64,000 nucleotides of DNA from Elmis aenea (taxonomy: Eukaryota > Arthropoda > Insecta > Coleoptera > Elmidae), in assembly GCA_947652605.1 (NCBI GenBank), contig OX393576.1, forward strand, positions 18,874,575-18,938,574. The letters run 5' to 3'. The position numbers and the translations under genes were made by a program. The notes under the pieces were generated by a model that was not told the DNA's origin, did not search any database, and worked only from the letters and a program-made list of their open reading frames with translations. Within the stretch, counting starts at the first letter, position 1. Each line of letters opens with the position of its first letter. Below are positions 10,225-19,778 of this stretch, one piece after another.

Positions 10225-10329
10225 TCACAAATTAGTCGTTTTGAAAAAGACCAAGACACAATGGTCGAAACGTCAACTACTTCTAAATATAGAAGACGCG
10301 GTTCCAAACCCGGAAACCAAGATTGTATT
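10225..10329 (+). repeat. pseudo-LTR copy, inverted relative to the Penelope ORF
   Basis: Inverse of 9549-9653. On the plus strand the putative stem II is 10249-10252 with 10263-10266, the GAAA core is 10267-10270, and possible stem III halves are 10271-10274 and 10295-10298. Its inner edge marks the 5' truncation point of the element. Confidence 0.6.
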
Positions 10330-10339
10330 ATTCTCTGAG

Positions 10340-10545
10340 TCCCTAAATATTTAAAATTTGATCTAACCTCTATCTTTTCTTGGTCTAGCGTTACTGAAAC
10401 CGATATATCGTTCTGCTTTATAACCATAGTCTTTGTCTCTTTTATATTGATGCTCATAGTGTATATTCTAAATGTAACCGTCCATACCCCCAGATTATGT
10501 TGCGAGTCATTTTCGTTTAAATCTAATAGCACCACATAATCAGTT
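10340..10545 (-). pseudogene. RTE-type reverse transcriptase, palm fragment
   Basis: Minus-strand reading gives a degenerate catalytic region (TDYVVLLDLNENDSQHNLGVW, compare 'YADD.VLLA..E.DLQ..L..W'), then MSINIKETKTMVIK, VTLDQEKIEVRSNFKYLG. This order matches the palm and 'KTKVM' and 'FKYLG' blocks of RTE-like elements and of the copy at 63.8 kb. The frame runs into the Penelope target site at 10330-10339 and resumes at 9504. Confidence 0.65.
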
Positions 10546-10729
10546 CTGTTAAAGAAATTGTTTTCAGTTTATTTAATCTCCAGTACGCTTTATTTGTATT
10601 TTCTTCGCACTTTTTAATTATTTTATTCATTAGAATTATAAAACGCAGTGTCACATATGTAGTTACAAATATTTTTGTCACAACAGTTAACGTGTTTAAT
10701 TAGAGTAATCGAACTATATTTTGGTTACA

Positions 10730-10925
10730 TTAAACAAAAGAGGTAGACCGAAAAAAACTTGGCAAGACGAAGATAAAAGAGCAGAAACGGATAGAAACAT
10801 CAAATGGAAAGACATAAGAAAAAAAATAGCACAAGACAGAAAAAAACATGAAAAAAATCAGCACAATACAACTCAACAGACTTACACCTAATAGTAGAAG
10901 GACGACTAAAAAAATAAATAAATAA
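10730..10925 (+). mobile_element. solo 3' end of an RTE-type retrotransposon
   Basis: Translation of the first part gives NKRGRPKKTWQDEDKRAETD then RNIKWKDIRKKIAQDRK, followed by an untranslated end with CAGCACAATACAACTCAACA and an AAATAAATAAAT-like tail. It is closely similar to the end of the element at 63180-64000 (same C-terminus NKRGRPRKTWHDEVKKA and the same CAGCACAACACAACTCAACA word), so both are copies of one family. Extreme 5' truncation is normal for LINEs. No clear target duplication was found. Confidence 0.7.
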
Positions 10926-11269
10926 ACGTCCCACAGAAAAGTGTATGTAACTGTAGTTGTTTATTTTATTTTATTGCAGCTTTATTTGTCTAACAACTAC
11001 ATGAGAAGATGAAAAACTTTTTGTCAGTCAATGAAAGCAACACATTTTTTTTAAATCTCATTAACTTCAAAGTATTGCTTTAAAATGCCTATTATAATAT
11101 GCACTCTATTCATTAGTGTTTCCCAATTACAAACAGCCCTCATATCAGAAAAGAATTTATTTTTAGTCATATTTATGAAGTCGCTATGCAGCTAAAATGT
11201 AACTTTTCAAAGGATCACACGTCGAAGTTTAAAATAAACTTTTTTGTTAAAAACCCCGTTCTGTCATGC
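10926..11269. other. AT-rich stretch with no recognised feature
   Basis: Nothing was recognised between the RTE 3' end and the truncated hAT copy. Confidence 0.4.
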
Positions 11270-11895
11270 AATGTTATAAATAAAAAAGATATTAAAAAAA
11301 ACTTATATTAACTTGAAATATACTTCAACTTTATTGTTTGTACATACCATACAATATACATTTTCACATTCCGTTAAATTTTACTAGCAACACATCTTCC
11401 AATAAATCTTCTTTTACATTAGTCCTTTTCGAAGTAAGAATAAATTTTATTATTATTATGTCTAAACGCAAATAAAACATACACATTGATAATATATATC
11501 CAATCAAGTGTATATTCTATATTGATGATCTAAAAAACAAATTAGAAATAGAGAATATCTGTACCGTTAATTGTGTTACACGAAATTGCAAGTATAAACA
11601 ATAAAGTTGTTAATACATATCCACGTAAATATATGGAGAAAAGTGAAGCTCACTTATTTCAAGTGAGATTTTATACTGCCTCGTGGAGTCTACCCAGCAC
11701 AGAAGGTAAATTCGCGTTTGTGTTTAACAAATAAAATTGAAATAGCGACAAAACCGGTTAAAACCGGTTTTGAAAATTTTTATTTCGTTTTCGTTCTTGA
11801 ACGAAAAATAATAATTTCGTTTTCGGTTTCGTTTTCGTTCTTAAAAAAAATTTGGTTAATTTCGTTTAACGTTTTCGTTCCGTTCTCAGTCCCTG
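11270..11895 (-). mobile_element. truncated copy of the hAT element found at 50168-51305
   Basis: This 626-bp sequence is the inverse of about 50168-50760, at high identity by eye. It ends at 11895 with TTCTCAGTCCCTG, the complement of the CAGGGACTGAGAA terminus of the complete copy. The other end is missing: similarity stops at about 11270 in the middle of the element. It contains the ACCGGTTAAAACCGGTTTT palindromic words and repeated TTTCGTTTTCGTTC blocks. No coding capacity. Confidence 0.75.
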
Positions 11896-11940
11896 GTTTC
11901 TAGTAATTCATGTAGTTGGTGCGGGTTTATAATCACACGC

Positions 11941-12155
11941 TCACCGTTGCATATCGCGTATTCCGAGCGTAACTTTCACCAACGCGATAATCTCGCTTCT
12001 AATGCGATTCTCCTCGCCTTTCACGCTGCGCTCTCGTACGGGTGAACTCCGGGAGACGTTTATCAAGTACCAACATAAGAAACTTAACCAACGTGAAACG
12101 CACTGCCCGCATAAGAGGTATTCTGAACCTGAATGCAACCGATTCCGCTAGGAGT
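11941..12155. other. CpG-containing GC-richer patch, unidentified
   Basis: About 215 bp stand out from the AT-rich background by frequent CG dinucleotides (CGCGTATTCCG, AACGCGATAATC, CTCTCGTACGGG). A 65-codon minus-strand ORF covers it but matches nothing I know. It follows directly after the truncated hAT copy. It could be an eroded element, a transferred sequence or a non-coding functional patch; I cannot tell. Confidence 0.35.
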
Positions 12156-12469
12156 CTGTGCAATTAAAAAATCGATTAAAACGAATGTCCAGCCCGAGTT
12201 TGTCATGCTATGCAGCTAAATCACCGACCATTAAGTATTTTTAAATAATAAATCGTAAAGTTCGAAATTGAAAGAATTATTTGAAAGCATTTATTTGAAA
12301 GATACTGGATTCAACAAAAAAGGCTAACACAAAATTCACTCATTTAAAAATTAAATGTGTGGAAATTATTAAGTTTATCGTAATTAAAACATGAATATTT
12401 CATCTACGAAATTTTAATTATCTGGGCTGTTAAAATTTTAACCGAAATTTTATCTTAAAATTGCCTATA

Positions 12470-13218
12470 CCGGGTGGTTCAGTTTGACTGTCGCACCTCT
12501 ATAACTTTTTAGTTATTGAAAATAACCCCAACAAACCTTATATTTTTGGAAACGGCGACAAATTCTCCATTAAATGATGTGCATTTGTTATCTCTACGAT
12601 GACGTATGTCAAATCCGCGATAGGCAACTGTTTTTTTTTTTAAATTACATAGTATACATTTTTTTGTTGATTCGGACAGAGAATTTAATTCTGAATCCGA
12701 CTATGTACTCAAAAAGTAGGCACACATAAGAAAATGTTCGAGAAAAATCAGTTCAAAGTTTATTCAAATTATAGCAAATAGTCTATTTAACATAACAAAA
12801 AACGATGAAATCTTAAAAATTATACGGTAACTATCAATGAAAATGTATTAAAAATTAATTTTTAATAAAAATAAAAACAAATAATAAACGCCGACATAAA
12901 AAATTGGATTTTAATGTATTCAAAATGGCCGCCACTGCTGATTTTTCTCGATTTTTTTTTTAATGTATGCCTACTTTTTGAGTACATGGTCGGATTTAGA
13001 ATTAAATTCTCTATCAGAATCAACAAAAAAATGTATACTATGTAATTTAAAAAAAAACAGTTGCCTACCGCGGATTTGACATACGTCATCGTAGAGGTAA
13101 CAAAAACACATCACTTAATAGAGAATTTCTCGCTGATTTCAAATATATAAGGGTTGTTGGGGTTATTCTCAATACTTACAAAGTTATAGGGGTGCGACAG
13201 TCAAACTGAATCACCCGG
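12470..13218. mobile_element. TA-flanked long-inverted-repeat MITE (CCGGGTG ends)
   Basis: A 749-bp element starts CCGGGTGGTTCAGTTTGACT and ends with the inverse. TA flanks both ends (12468-12469, 13219-13220). The arms are about 260 bp each (12470-12730, 12958-13218) and some 90% alike by eye; the spacer is about 227 bp and has no recognised coding. The ORF at 12862-13089 lies mostly in the arm and is probably spurious. A diverged half-copy occurs at 54430-54650. Confidence 0.8.
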
Positions 13219-14061
13219 TATACATATATGGATGGACGAGGAAATTTGTACTTGTAAAAATTGAAAGTAGCTCTTGTCATACTCAGGAATAATCTAATTT
13301 AAGCAAACCTGTATCTCTTATAATAAGCGAGATCCCCATGCTGGAAATGTTATCTGGGACACCCTGTAGAGTACAATTCATTTACATTTTAACACAACTG
13401 AATGATTTGAAAGTTTGGTTACATCTATTAACTTACAAAAAATTAAAGCAAGTTATCAACCAAAAGTATTTTGAAAATACGATTCAATAGAGTTTATAAC
13501 TTCATAAAATTACAAATTACAAATTATTAAAAATCTTGGTAAACTTGTAGTAAATTTAATGATCCCAAACTCATTACAATAAGTAGGAAATACAATTAAA
13601 GAGGAGAAAGACATTTCAATGGAGGGTCATCTTTTATATGGGGACGTTATACCAGATTTTGCTTTTTATTAATTTAGATATATTACCTATCTCGCTAATA
13701 GAATATTTGTATTTAAGACAATAACCAGCTCTTGGCAACTCAGTTGGTTGTCCGTCTGCAACAACGTTGGTGGGGGGTAGTGGCATTTGGCGTCATTTCG
13801 CTGACAATGAGCCAGTACTCTCCGAAAATCAAAATTGTTGTTTTTTTTTTGTTAAAAATATTAAATTAATAAAAAGACCTTTTTTCAAACCGGAATCGAT
13901 AGTCCTTATTGTTTATCGTAATAAAATTTAGTTCCGGTTTTTAAATTCAGCAGTTTTTTTTTAAGTTTTAACTTTTTCATTTGTACTTGTAAAAGTTTGT
14001 ACTTGCTTCCATGGTAACGACAATCGCTTTTGTTTATTAAAAATTAGCCATGCCAACTATC
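13219..14061. other. gene-free stretch with a solo element end
   Basis: A CACCCTGTA word near 13363-13371, preceded by GGGA, looks like one end of a CAGGGTGTCCC-type MITE with no partner end. A somewhat GC-richer patch follows at 13735-13820. No coding was recognised. Confidence 0.35.
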
Positions 14062-14316
14062 TTTAAATAACCCCTCGTTTAAATTAAAACGTTAGTACAT
14101 ATCTATATGTTTAAAAAAAAAATTCTAGATAAAGCACTATTTAACATACATTTTTTACATTTATCTTTAAAATTATTGTGCTCGTTAGGTTTAAATAACC
14201 CCTCGTTTAAATTTAAACGGTAGTACATATCTATATATTTAAAAAAAAAATCTAGATAAAGCACTATTTAACATACATTTTTTACATTTATCTTTAAAAT
14301 TATTGTGCTCGTTAGG
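14062..14316. repeat. two-copy tandem duplication, 127-128 bp unit
   Basis: Units 14062-14189 and 14190-14316 both start TTTAAATAACCCCTCGTTTA and end GTGCTCGTTAGG. They differ by only a few substitutions and one base in the A-run, so the duplication is young relative to the surrounding repeats. No coding. Confidence 0.9.
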
Positions 14317-15719
14317 TCAGTGGAAAATTTACATTTTCCACCTGAAAGGCGAAAAGATGTTTATAAAGAAAACATTAAATGCTATGTAACGCTCACGATT
14401 CATCTTTTGTGATACGTTTATCAGCTGTCTTTCGGATATTTTTATTTATGTCTTAAAGTTATTCAACTGCGAAAGCATTACATTTAATGATGAAAATATG
14501 TGAAACCCACATGAACCTGAATAACTTGATGGAATACTGACTTAGTTCACATAAAGTTTATGTCAAACGTTGTTAAAAGAATGACAAGGGTCTAATGGGT
14601 TATTTTTGCCTTCGTAAAATTGCAAAGGGTTGTATAAATTTCCACAACATTCTTTTAGTTCACTGAGTGCATTTTTATGTACGTTTTATAAATACGTTCT
14701 GGTGTAAACTGTAGAGAAAGAGGTTAATTTAAAGTAATTAATAATGTTAACGGCACAACTTATTTAGTAAAGTAAAAATACAACCGAATGATAATTTAGG
14801 TGCGTATTTTGAAGTTCAACATATTTGTTGTAATGTAATTTTACAGTACAAAAATCGTATGGCTTTGGAATTTGATGGTATTAATAATTTTAGAATTTTT
14901 TAGTTACGTGGGTATTATTTTGATAAATTTTAAAATATTTTCAGAAATACAGAGAGCAAATAATGATTACCCTGTAAGCAACTTAACTAACCAAATCGTA
15001 GTTCTCCATAAAAAGCACAACAACAAATGTGATTTAACTTTTATAGACACCCTTTAGTAGTAAACATAATCCCAAAAGATTAAGCCCCACCTATATCGGC
15101 ATCTAGGGCTCCTCTATAACGATTTATGGGTAGCGAGTTATACCTACTTAACCTCTCGGTACATTCAAAATATTGGCAAAAATGAAATATAAAACTGAAA
15201 TACCGATGATCACTGCGATGATTTGTTTTTCAAAAAAATAATATGATTTCAAGGAATTTTTAAATTACAATTAATTTTAAAAAAATTATTAAATTATTGT
15301 ATAAGATATAATTTCTGAAACAATAATTGGGTAGTCGTTTATATAGATTTAATAACACATGTTGGAGACTTCTGTTCGGACACAAATTAAAAATCGACGT
15401 TTTAAAGGCTATCGTGTCGATTTTGGTCACCTTAGGTCAGAAAATGGAAAAGTTATTAGCAAGAGGACGAAGGAAATAAAATCTCTTAAGAAATACAATG
15501 CTCATGGGAAGATAACGTCTTTTCGTTCTTAGCTCGACGGAGACGGCGAGTTCGACAGAAAAATTTGTACTAAAATCGAGTCTCCTTTGGAAAAATCTAT
15601 CCTGCAAATCTGAGCCGAGTCTGAAATGCCGACTGATGACTGTATAACGTTTCCCTTAACCACGTCGGTTGCTTTGTCGCTTGTCGTCTATAAAACTAGG
15701 CAGGCACCGTTGAACTTTA
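14317..15719. other. gene-free stretch, nothing recognised
   Basis: AT-rich up to about 15450, then a moderately CG-containing part (15530-15700) directly before the SINE. The ORF at 14872-15057 is AT-rich and unrecognised. Confidence 0.35.
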
Positions 15720-15967
15720 TCAAGCTCGGTGGCTGGTTGTTAGCAACCTAACTTGCAGTCGGGAAGTCATGGGTTCGAATCCCAGAGCCGACTGTCACTG
15801 TAGAGGTTTCAGGTGGTTTCCAAATGCCGTGGCAGCACTTCCACCTATCCTTGCCCATCCTTGACTATCCACATCCTTGTACCTCGGGCTGAAGAGGGGT
15901 CAATCCCCCTATAGCAGTCTACCGTACAAGCGGAATACACATCATGTGAACCAACAATAATCGAAGG
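15720..15967 (+). mobile_element. full-length tRNA-derived SINE, plus-strand copy
   Basis: A 248-bp element is bounded by an exact 11-bp duplication GTTGAACTTTA (15709-15719, 15968-15978). The head resembles a tRNA: an A-box-like TGGCTGGTTGT at 15730-15740 and a B box GGTTCGAATCC at 15772-15782, the internal promoter for RNA polymerase III. A body follows with GTAGAGGTTTCAGGTGGTT and a GAACCAACAATAA-type end, without a long poly-A. The copy at 18540-18785 has the same head, body start and end word. The tail does not obviously match the RTE 3' ends in this window, so its LINE partner is unknown. Confidence 0.9.
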
Positions 15968-16138
15968 GTTGAACTTTAGATCAGTAACGTTGTACCCTTA
16001 GATATTGTTGGACGTAGAGCACTTTACCGGCTCGGCACTTCCAGCGGATGGAACATTTCAGAGCTTCGGCCGCTCCAGTGTAGCTCGAGAGGCTACGCTT
16101 GTTCTCAAATAAGATCATTATTGTGCTATGTTGATATA

Positions 16139-17095
16139 CAGGGTATGTTTCAACGCAAAGAACATGGAGATCTTGGAAACCGTTAGACGTCAGAAAATGG
16201 CGACCCGCGGGCCGCATACCCGGCCCGCTGTCGCTATTAACTATCCTACATTATACAGTGATGCGCAAAAGTATGGAAAAACACAAATATCTAGAATACT
16301 ATTGCAGGCAGATATTAAAATAAAATTTGGTATCCAAGCGTTATCGTATTTTTCGAATTCGATGAAAATACTGAGGTTGCAATACGACTTCCGGTTCAAC
16401 CGGCAACGGACTTTTACAAGACTATGTAAAAACATAAAGGGTGTCGTTTGAAACAAAATGAGTTAACAATGTTTAAAATTTCACAAGTTTGAACAAGCGT
16501 AAAAAACACCCTGTATAATGTTTTTAAAATGTAGCTAGGGTTAAAGTGTTCATTAATCTATTGTCAATTTAATTTTGAAACGAAATTCTATTGCTTTTTT
16601 TAAAAACTGTACTTTTGTAAAGAAATGTTTACAAAACTTAAAAAGTGCTGTATCGATCAAAATTTTCATAAAAATGCAAATTTTATGAAAACGGTCGACT
16701 TTACCTACACCCATATAAGCTAATATATTTTTAAGTAAATTTTAAGAGGAATCTAAAATTATAAAAATATTCTGCGTGTTCCATTAAAACTTCATCGTTT
16801 GAGTCCGGTTTTAGTTGAAGCGAAAGTCGTATTGCAACCTTGATATTTTCATCGAATCCGGAAAATACCATACAAAATTTCGTTGTAGTATCTTCCATGA
16901 TGTTTTATATATTTGTCTGTTTCCATACTTTTGCGCGTCACTGTATATTATACATTATTTGGTCACATTGAAGCAGGTATCAAATATTTGTAAATCTAAG
17001 AATATATTTCTTCCTTACTTTGTCTTTTAAATACGGCCCGCGCCACTTATACTTACTTACTGGCCCCCTGTGACGTTTGAGTTTGCGACCCCTAG
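16139..17095. mobile_element. possible hAT relic split by a TA-flanked element
   Basis: On the right, 17029-17095 ends GTTTGCGACCCCTAG and contains GGCCCGCGCC, resembling a hAT right end (complement TAGGGGTCGCAAACTCAAA). On the left, 16202-16231 contains GACCCGCGGGCCGCATACC, of the type found just inside such hAT elements. The TA-flanked element 16256-16943 lies between them. The true left end and the 8-bp duplication could not be identified, so the span is approximate. Confidence 0.4.
16256..16943. mobile_element. TA-flanked mariner-type MITE (CAGTGATGCGCAAAAGTATGG ends)
   Basis: A 688-bp element begins CAGTGATGCGCAAAAGTATG and ends with the inverse (CATACTTTTGCGCGTCACTG). TA lies on both sides (16254-16255, 16944-16945). 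The arms extend through a second conserved block containing GTCGTATTGCAACC, whose inverse partner lies at about 16375-16390. The GCGCAAAAGT.TGG terminus is typical of a Tc1/mariner lineage. About 400 bp of its interior (16455-16875) is shared with the unrelated-ended element at 56218-57127. No transposase was seen. Confidence 0.75.
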
Positions 17096-17195
17096 TCTAT
17101 ATCGTTTTCAGATATTGTATGACTTTTTTGTTTAATTTGTATTTCAGACGTAAACCCTAATTAACGGAAACTCCTTTTACAGGAACACTATAAAT

Positions 17196-17448
17196 CAGTG
17201 GTTTCCAACCTGTGGGGCGCGCCCCCTAGGGGGGCGCGAGGCTATTGCAAGGGGGGCACGCAGCTGTTACAAAATATCATTTTTGAATACAAACAAACAA
17301 AAACTCTATTTTTACAAAATATGGTATATTGTTTTCTAGCCCATTAAATAATTATTATGAAATTAGATTGTTACAAAAAGTGAGGGGGGCGCAAAATTTT
17401 TTTTTATGAAAAAGGGGGGCGGAGGTAGAAAAAGGTTGGAAACCACTG
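17196..17448. mobile_element. hAT-type MITE (CAGTGGTTTCCAACC ends)
   Basis: A 253-bp element has the terminal repeat CAGTGGTTTCCAACCT and its inverse, with GC-rich subterminal blocks (GGGGCGCGCCCCC, GGGGGGCGGAGG). This is the classic hAT terminal pattern. Flanks CACTATAAAT (left) and CAGTATAAAT (right) agree in 9 of 10 positions; the expected duplication is 8 bp, so the exact target site is unclear. Non-coding. Confidence 0.75.
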
Positions 17449-18526
17449 CAGTATAAATGGTTAAAGTTCGTATACGTCTTTTTTAAATACCTTGTAAATT
17501 TGGAATATATAATGTGTGTTAGTTATTAAAGTTTTTATTTTAAAATGTTTAGTTTTTAGCTTGATCTGTCTATACTACTTTAAGAAATGAATACTTAATT
17601 TTAGATAAATAATTACCTACAGTATTTTTTGAATGTATTGCGTCGAACAGTAATCAGCGAAATTTTCCATAGGTATACAAAGTTGCACAATATTTCTTGT
17701 TTCAAAAATATTTCTCGAAGAACAGCTGACTAAATGTAGATATATTGACATAAATTCTTTTAACTAGTCAAAGAGAAGACAAGCTCCGTGCCTGTTTTAT
17801 TTCAAGAGCCTCCTTGAAGAGCATTTCACGTATAACCGTTTACAGATATTGTGAAATGTTCACAAAGCTTTTATCCTCGAGCATATATCATCCTTACATA
17901 TATATAAAGAAAGCCATTAAAGGCACATCATAGTGTATTGGCTGAACACCGGGGGTTTTACCATAAAATGCGGGCTTTGCCCTAACGCGAAAAAACCGAA
18001 CTACAGAATGATAACCAGATGAAACTTATAAAAAACCTTACGTTATACAAATTTAGTTTTAAAGAATTTAATAAAATACTTACACTAGTTATTTTGAAAT
18101 CAAGGACACAAAATTCGTAAACATGTGCTCTAAAAAAAGAATTACGAAAATATGTTATGAAATATCCATATTTTATCTTAGGGGCTACATCTTAGAAACG
18201 GATGTAGATATTTGAATTCCGTTTACACTTAAACATTTTTCCCATGAATTTGAGTAGATAATGTGCAATTACTACTTTTGTAACTTGGATAATAACTGAT
18301 ATTACTCAACACTCGATATAAATTGCAGCACTCTATACAGTTACCTAGATTTTAAATACCTCATAATTATTGTATTTACCATTAAGTTCGCCAACTGGGA
18401 ATATGAAAATTGAAAATAGCGCACAAGGAAATAAAAAAGCATCTCAAATAAAACTCTTAAGAATAATCTTGGTCCTAGAGAGAAAAACGGTATGTGGCGA
18501 ATCATTGCCGCACAGTGTTGAACGGA
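17449..18526. other. 1-kb gene-free AT-rich stretch
   Basis: No motif was recognised. Two overlapping ORFs near 18341-18658 run into the SINE and are not convincing. Confidence 0.4.
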
Positions 18527-18539
18527 TAAAAATATTTTT

Positions 18540-18785
18540 TTTTTTTTTAATTGTTGGTTTAAGGACGCTTCAACTACTTTGGCCATTAGCGTCCGGGAGG
18601 AGGGGGCGGGGAACAAGGAAAGGGTGGGTAAGGTAAGGGTAGGTGGAAGTACTGTCACAGCATTTGCCTATAGTAGGTAGAGGGAACCACCTGAAACCTC
18701 TACGATGACAGACGGCCGTGGGATTCGAACCCACGACCTCCCGATTAACTCGGAAGGTTGCGTACCAACCAGCCACCGAGCTCGG
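18540..18785 (-). mobile_element. full-length tRNA-derived SINE, minus-strand copy
   Basis: A second copy of the SINE at 15720-15967. An exact 13-bp duplication TAAAAATATTTTT flanks it (18527-18539, 18786-18798). On the minus strand the A-box-like TGGCTGGTTGG is at 18765-18775 and the B box GGTTCGAATCC at 18721-18731. The body starts AGAGGTTTCAGGTGGTTCC and the end reads AAACCAACAATT followed by a run of A. The 123-codon minus-strand ORF overlapping it (18570-18941) is an artefact of reading through the SINE. Confidence 0.9.
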
Positions 18786-18798
18786 TAAAAATATTTTT

Positions 18799-19057
18799 AT
18801 TGCAAATTTTATCAAATAAAGAATATTATGATCGATTTCGGTCTGACTTGGGCAAACAAGGTAGGGCTCGGGCGGCTGAGTGCCTCTTTGTTTGCTTTTT
18901 GGAGGGGTGCCAGAGCACCTTGGTTCCTCTGGGTGCGCCACTGTGGCAAATACGATATAATTTCAAACTCAAACAAGTACCTATATGAATGAAAATATAG
19001 ATATACTCGAATACCTAAATAGGTACATTTTTTAGTCAAACGAATAGACAACTGTAT
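18799..19057. other. unidentified patch with a GC-richer segment
   Basis: 18840-18950 contains CAAACAAGGTAGGGCTCGGG and GGAGGGGTGCCAGAGCACC, then GGGTGCGCCACTGTGGC. This has the look of a hAT or SINE relic (a right end such as 'GGGTGCGCCACTG'), but I found no partner end. Confidence 0.3.
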
Positions 19058-19300
19058 GGTGTCAACCAAAATACTTAAAGAAAGCTTAAGAAGGTACAGA
19101 TTTAAAAAAAAAACACGTTGGAGATCTGCTGAATATATCCAAAAAGACGCAAGAGAGGTAATAGGGGTAGACTATTGGAGAGCGGTAGTTAGGGTTAGAA
19201 GATTTTGGAAAAAAAGGATAAATGATGAAAAAACGCGAGGAAGAGGAGGCTAAGACCCACCCAAGGCTGTAGCGTCAAAATTGTATTTTGTTATCCCTTA
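19058..19300 (+). pseudogene. C-terminal tail of a non-LTR retrotransposon ORF
   Basis: Translation gives RRYRFKKKTRWRSAEYIQKD then AREVIGVDYWRAVVRVRRFW and KKRINDEKTRGRGG-stop. It resembles the end of many arthropod LINE ORF2 proteins ('GRP..RW.D.I..DAR..LGVRNWR..A.DR..WR..I.EA.T'). A short 3' segment with GGCTGTAGCGTC follows. The lineage differs from the RTE copies at 10.7 and 63 kb. 5'-truncated. Confidence 0.5.
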
Positions 19301-19473
19301 AACTTCCCCACACAGTTTCCACCATTATTAAGATCATAACGGGGCACCAGCTTCTGTATACTCTCTTCATACAACATGGCCAACTGGAAGGATAGCCACT
19401 CCTGCGCTACTTCCCTGACGCCATTATCGATTTTCCAGCATTTTAAGATTATACCAAAACTGTGACAGATCAC
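19291..19473 (-). pseudogene. mariner transposase C-terminal fragment
   Basis: The minus-strand ORF encodes VREVAQEWLSFQLAMLYEES then IQKLVPRYDLNNGGNCVGK. This matches the extreme C-terminus of a Tc1/mariner transposase family ('VEEAVQ.W...Q...FY..GI.KLV.RYDKCL...G.YVEK'). The catalytic residues lie upstream of the preserved part and are missing. It lies head-to-head with a fragment of the same kind at 19565-19778. Confidence 0.6.
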
Positions 19474-19564
19474 TTACACTTTGGGAAATTGTGCTCACTC
19501 TAGGTGCCAAAAATAGTATCCGAAAAGCACAGGCGCTGCTTAAACTCAAACCCTCATCAAGTCG

Positions 19565-19778
19565 TTCGACTGGGAAGAAATATATCATCCTCTCTATAAC
19601 CCAGACTTAGCGCCAAGCGAATTTTATAAGTCTTCGAATCTGAAGAAGTTTTTTGCTGGCCACTGGCCAGCGTTTCTTAAACGATGATGACGTCGAAGAA
19701 GCAGTGCAGAAGTGGATATCTTCACAGGCGCCCATGTTCTATAAAGAGGGTATACAGAAGCTGATAGAAACTGTGTAG
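19565..19778 (+). pseudogene. mariner transposase C-terminal fragment, opposite orientation
   Basis: Translation gives DWEEIYHPLYNPDLAPSEFY then SSNLKKFFAGHWPAFL. After a frameshift with two stops near 19686 it continues NDDDVEEAVQKWISSQAPMF and YKEGIQKLIETV-stop. The block 'HP.YSPDLAPSDFYLFPNLKKFL' holds the third catalytic acid of mariner transposases; here the Asp position reads Glu. The final segment closely matches the fragment at 19291-19473, so both derive from one family. Broken and 5'-truncated. Confidence 0.65.

Larger units (their letters stand above)
9515..10329 (-). mobile_element. 5'-truncated Penelope-like retroelement with inverted flanking repeats
   Basis: An 815-bp insertion is bounded by an exact 10-bp direct repeat ATTCTCTGAG (9505-9514 and 10330-10339), which I take as the target duplication. 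It carries a GIY-YIG endonuclease ORF on the minus strand but no reverse transcriptase, so it is 5'-truncated. Near-identical 105-bp repeats in inverted orientation lie at 9549-9653 and 10225-10329; one begins where the coding frame opens. A 34-bp tail follows the left repeat. Inverted or direct pseudo-LTRs, severe 5' truncation and variable target duplications are established features of Penelope-like elements. Confidence 0.8.

Noticed and set aside
11270..11895. Long terminal repeats of an LTR retrotransposon paired with 50168-50760
   Set aside because: The two copies are inverted and 39 kb apart, and the complete copy has hAT ends with an 8-bp duplication.
15720..15967. Functional tRNA gene
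   Set aside because: A and B boxes are present, but the head lacks a clean acceptor-stem pairing, is joined to a 170-bp body, and is bounded by target duplications: a SINE.
18570..18941. 123-codon minus ORF
   Set aside because: It runs through the SINE head and body; tRNA-derived sequence gives open frames by chance.
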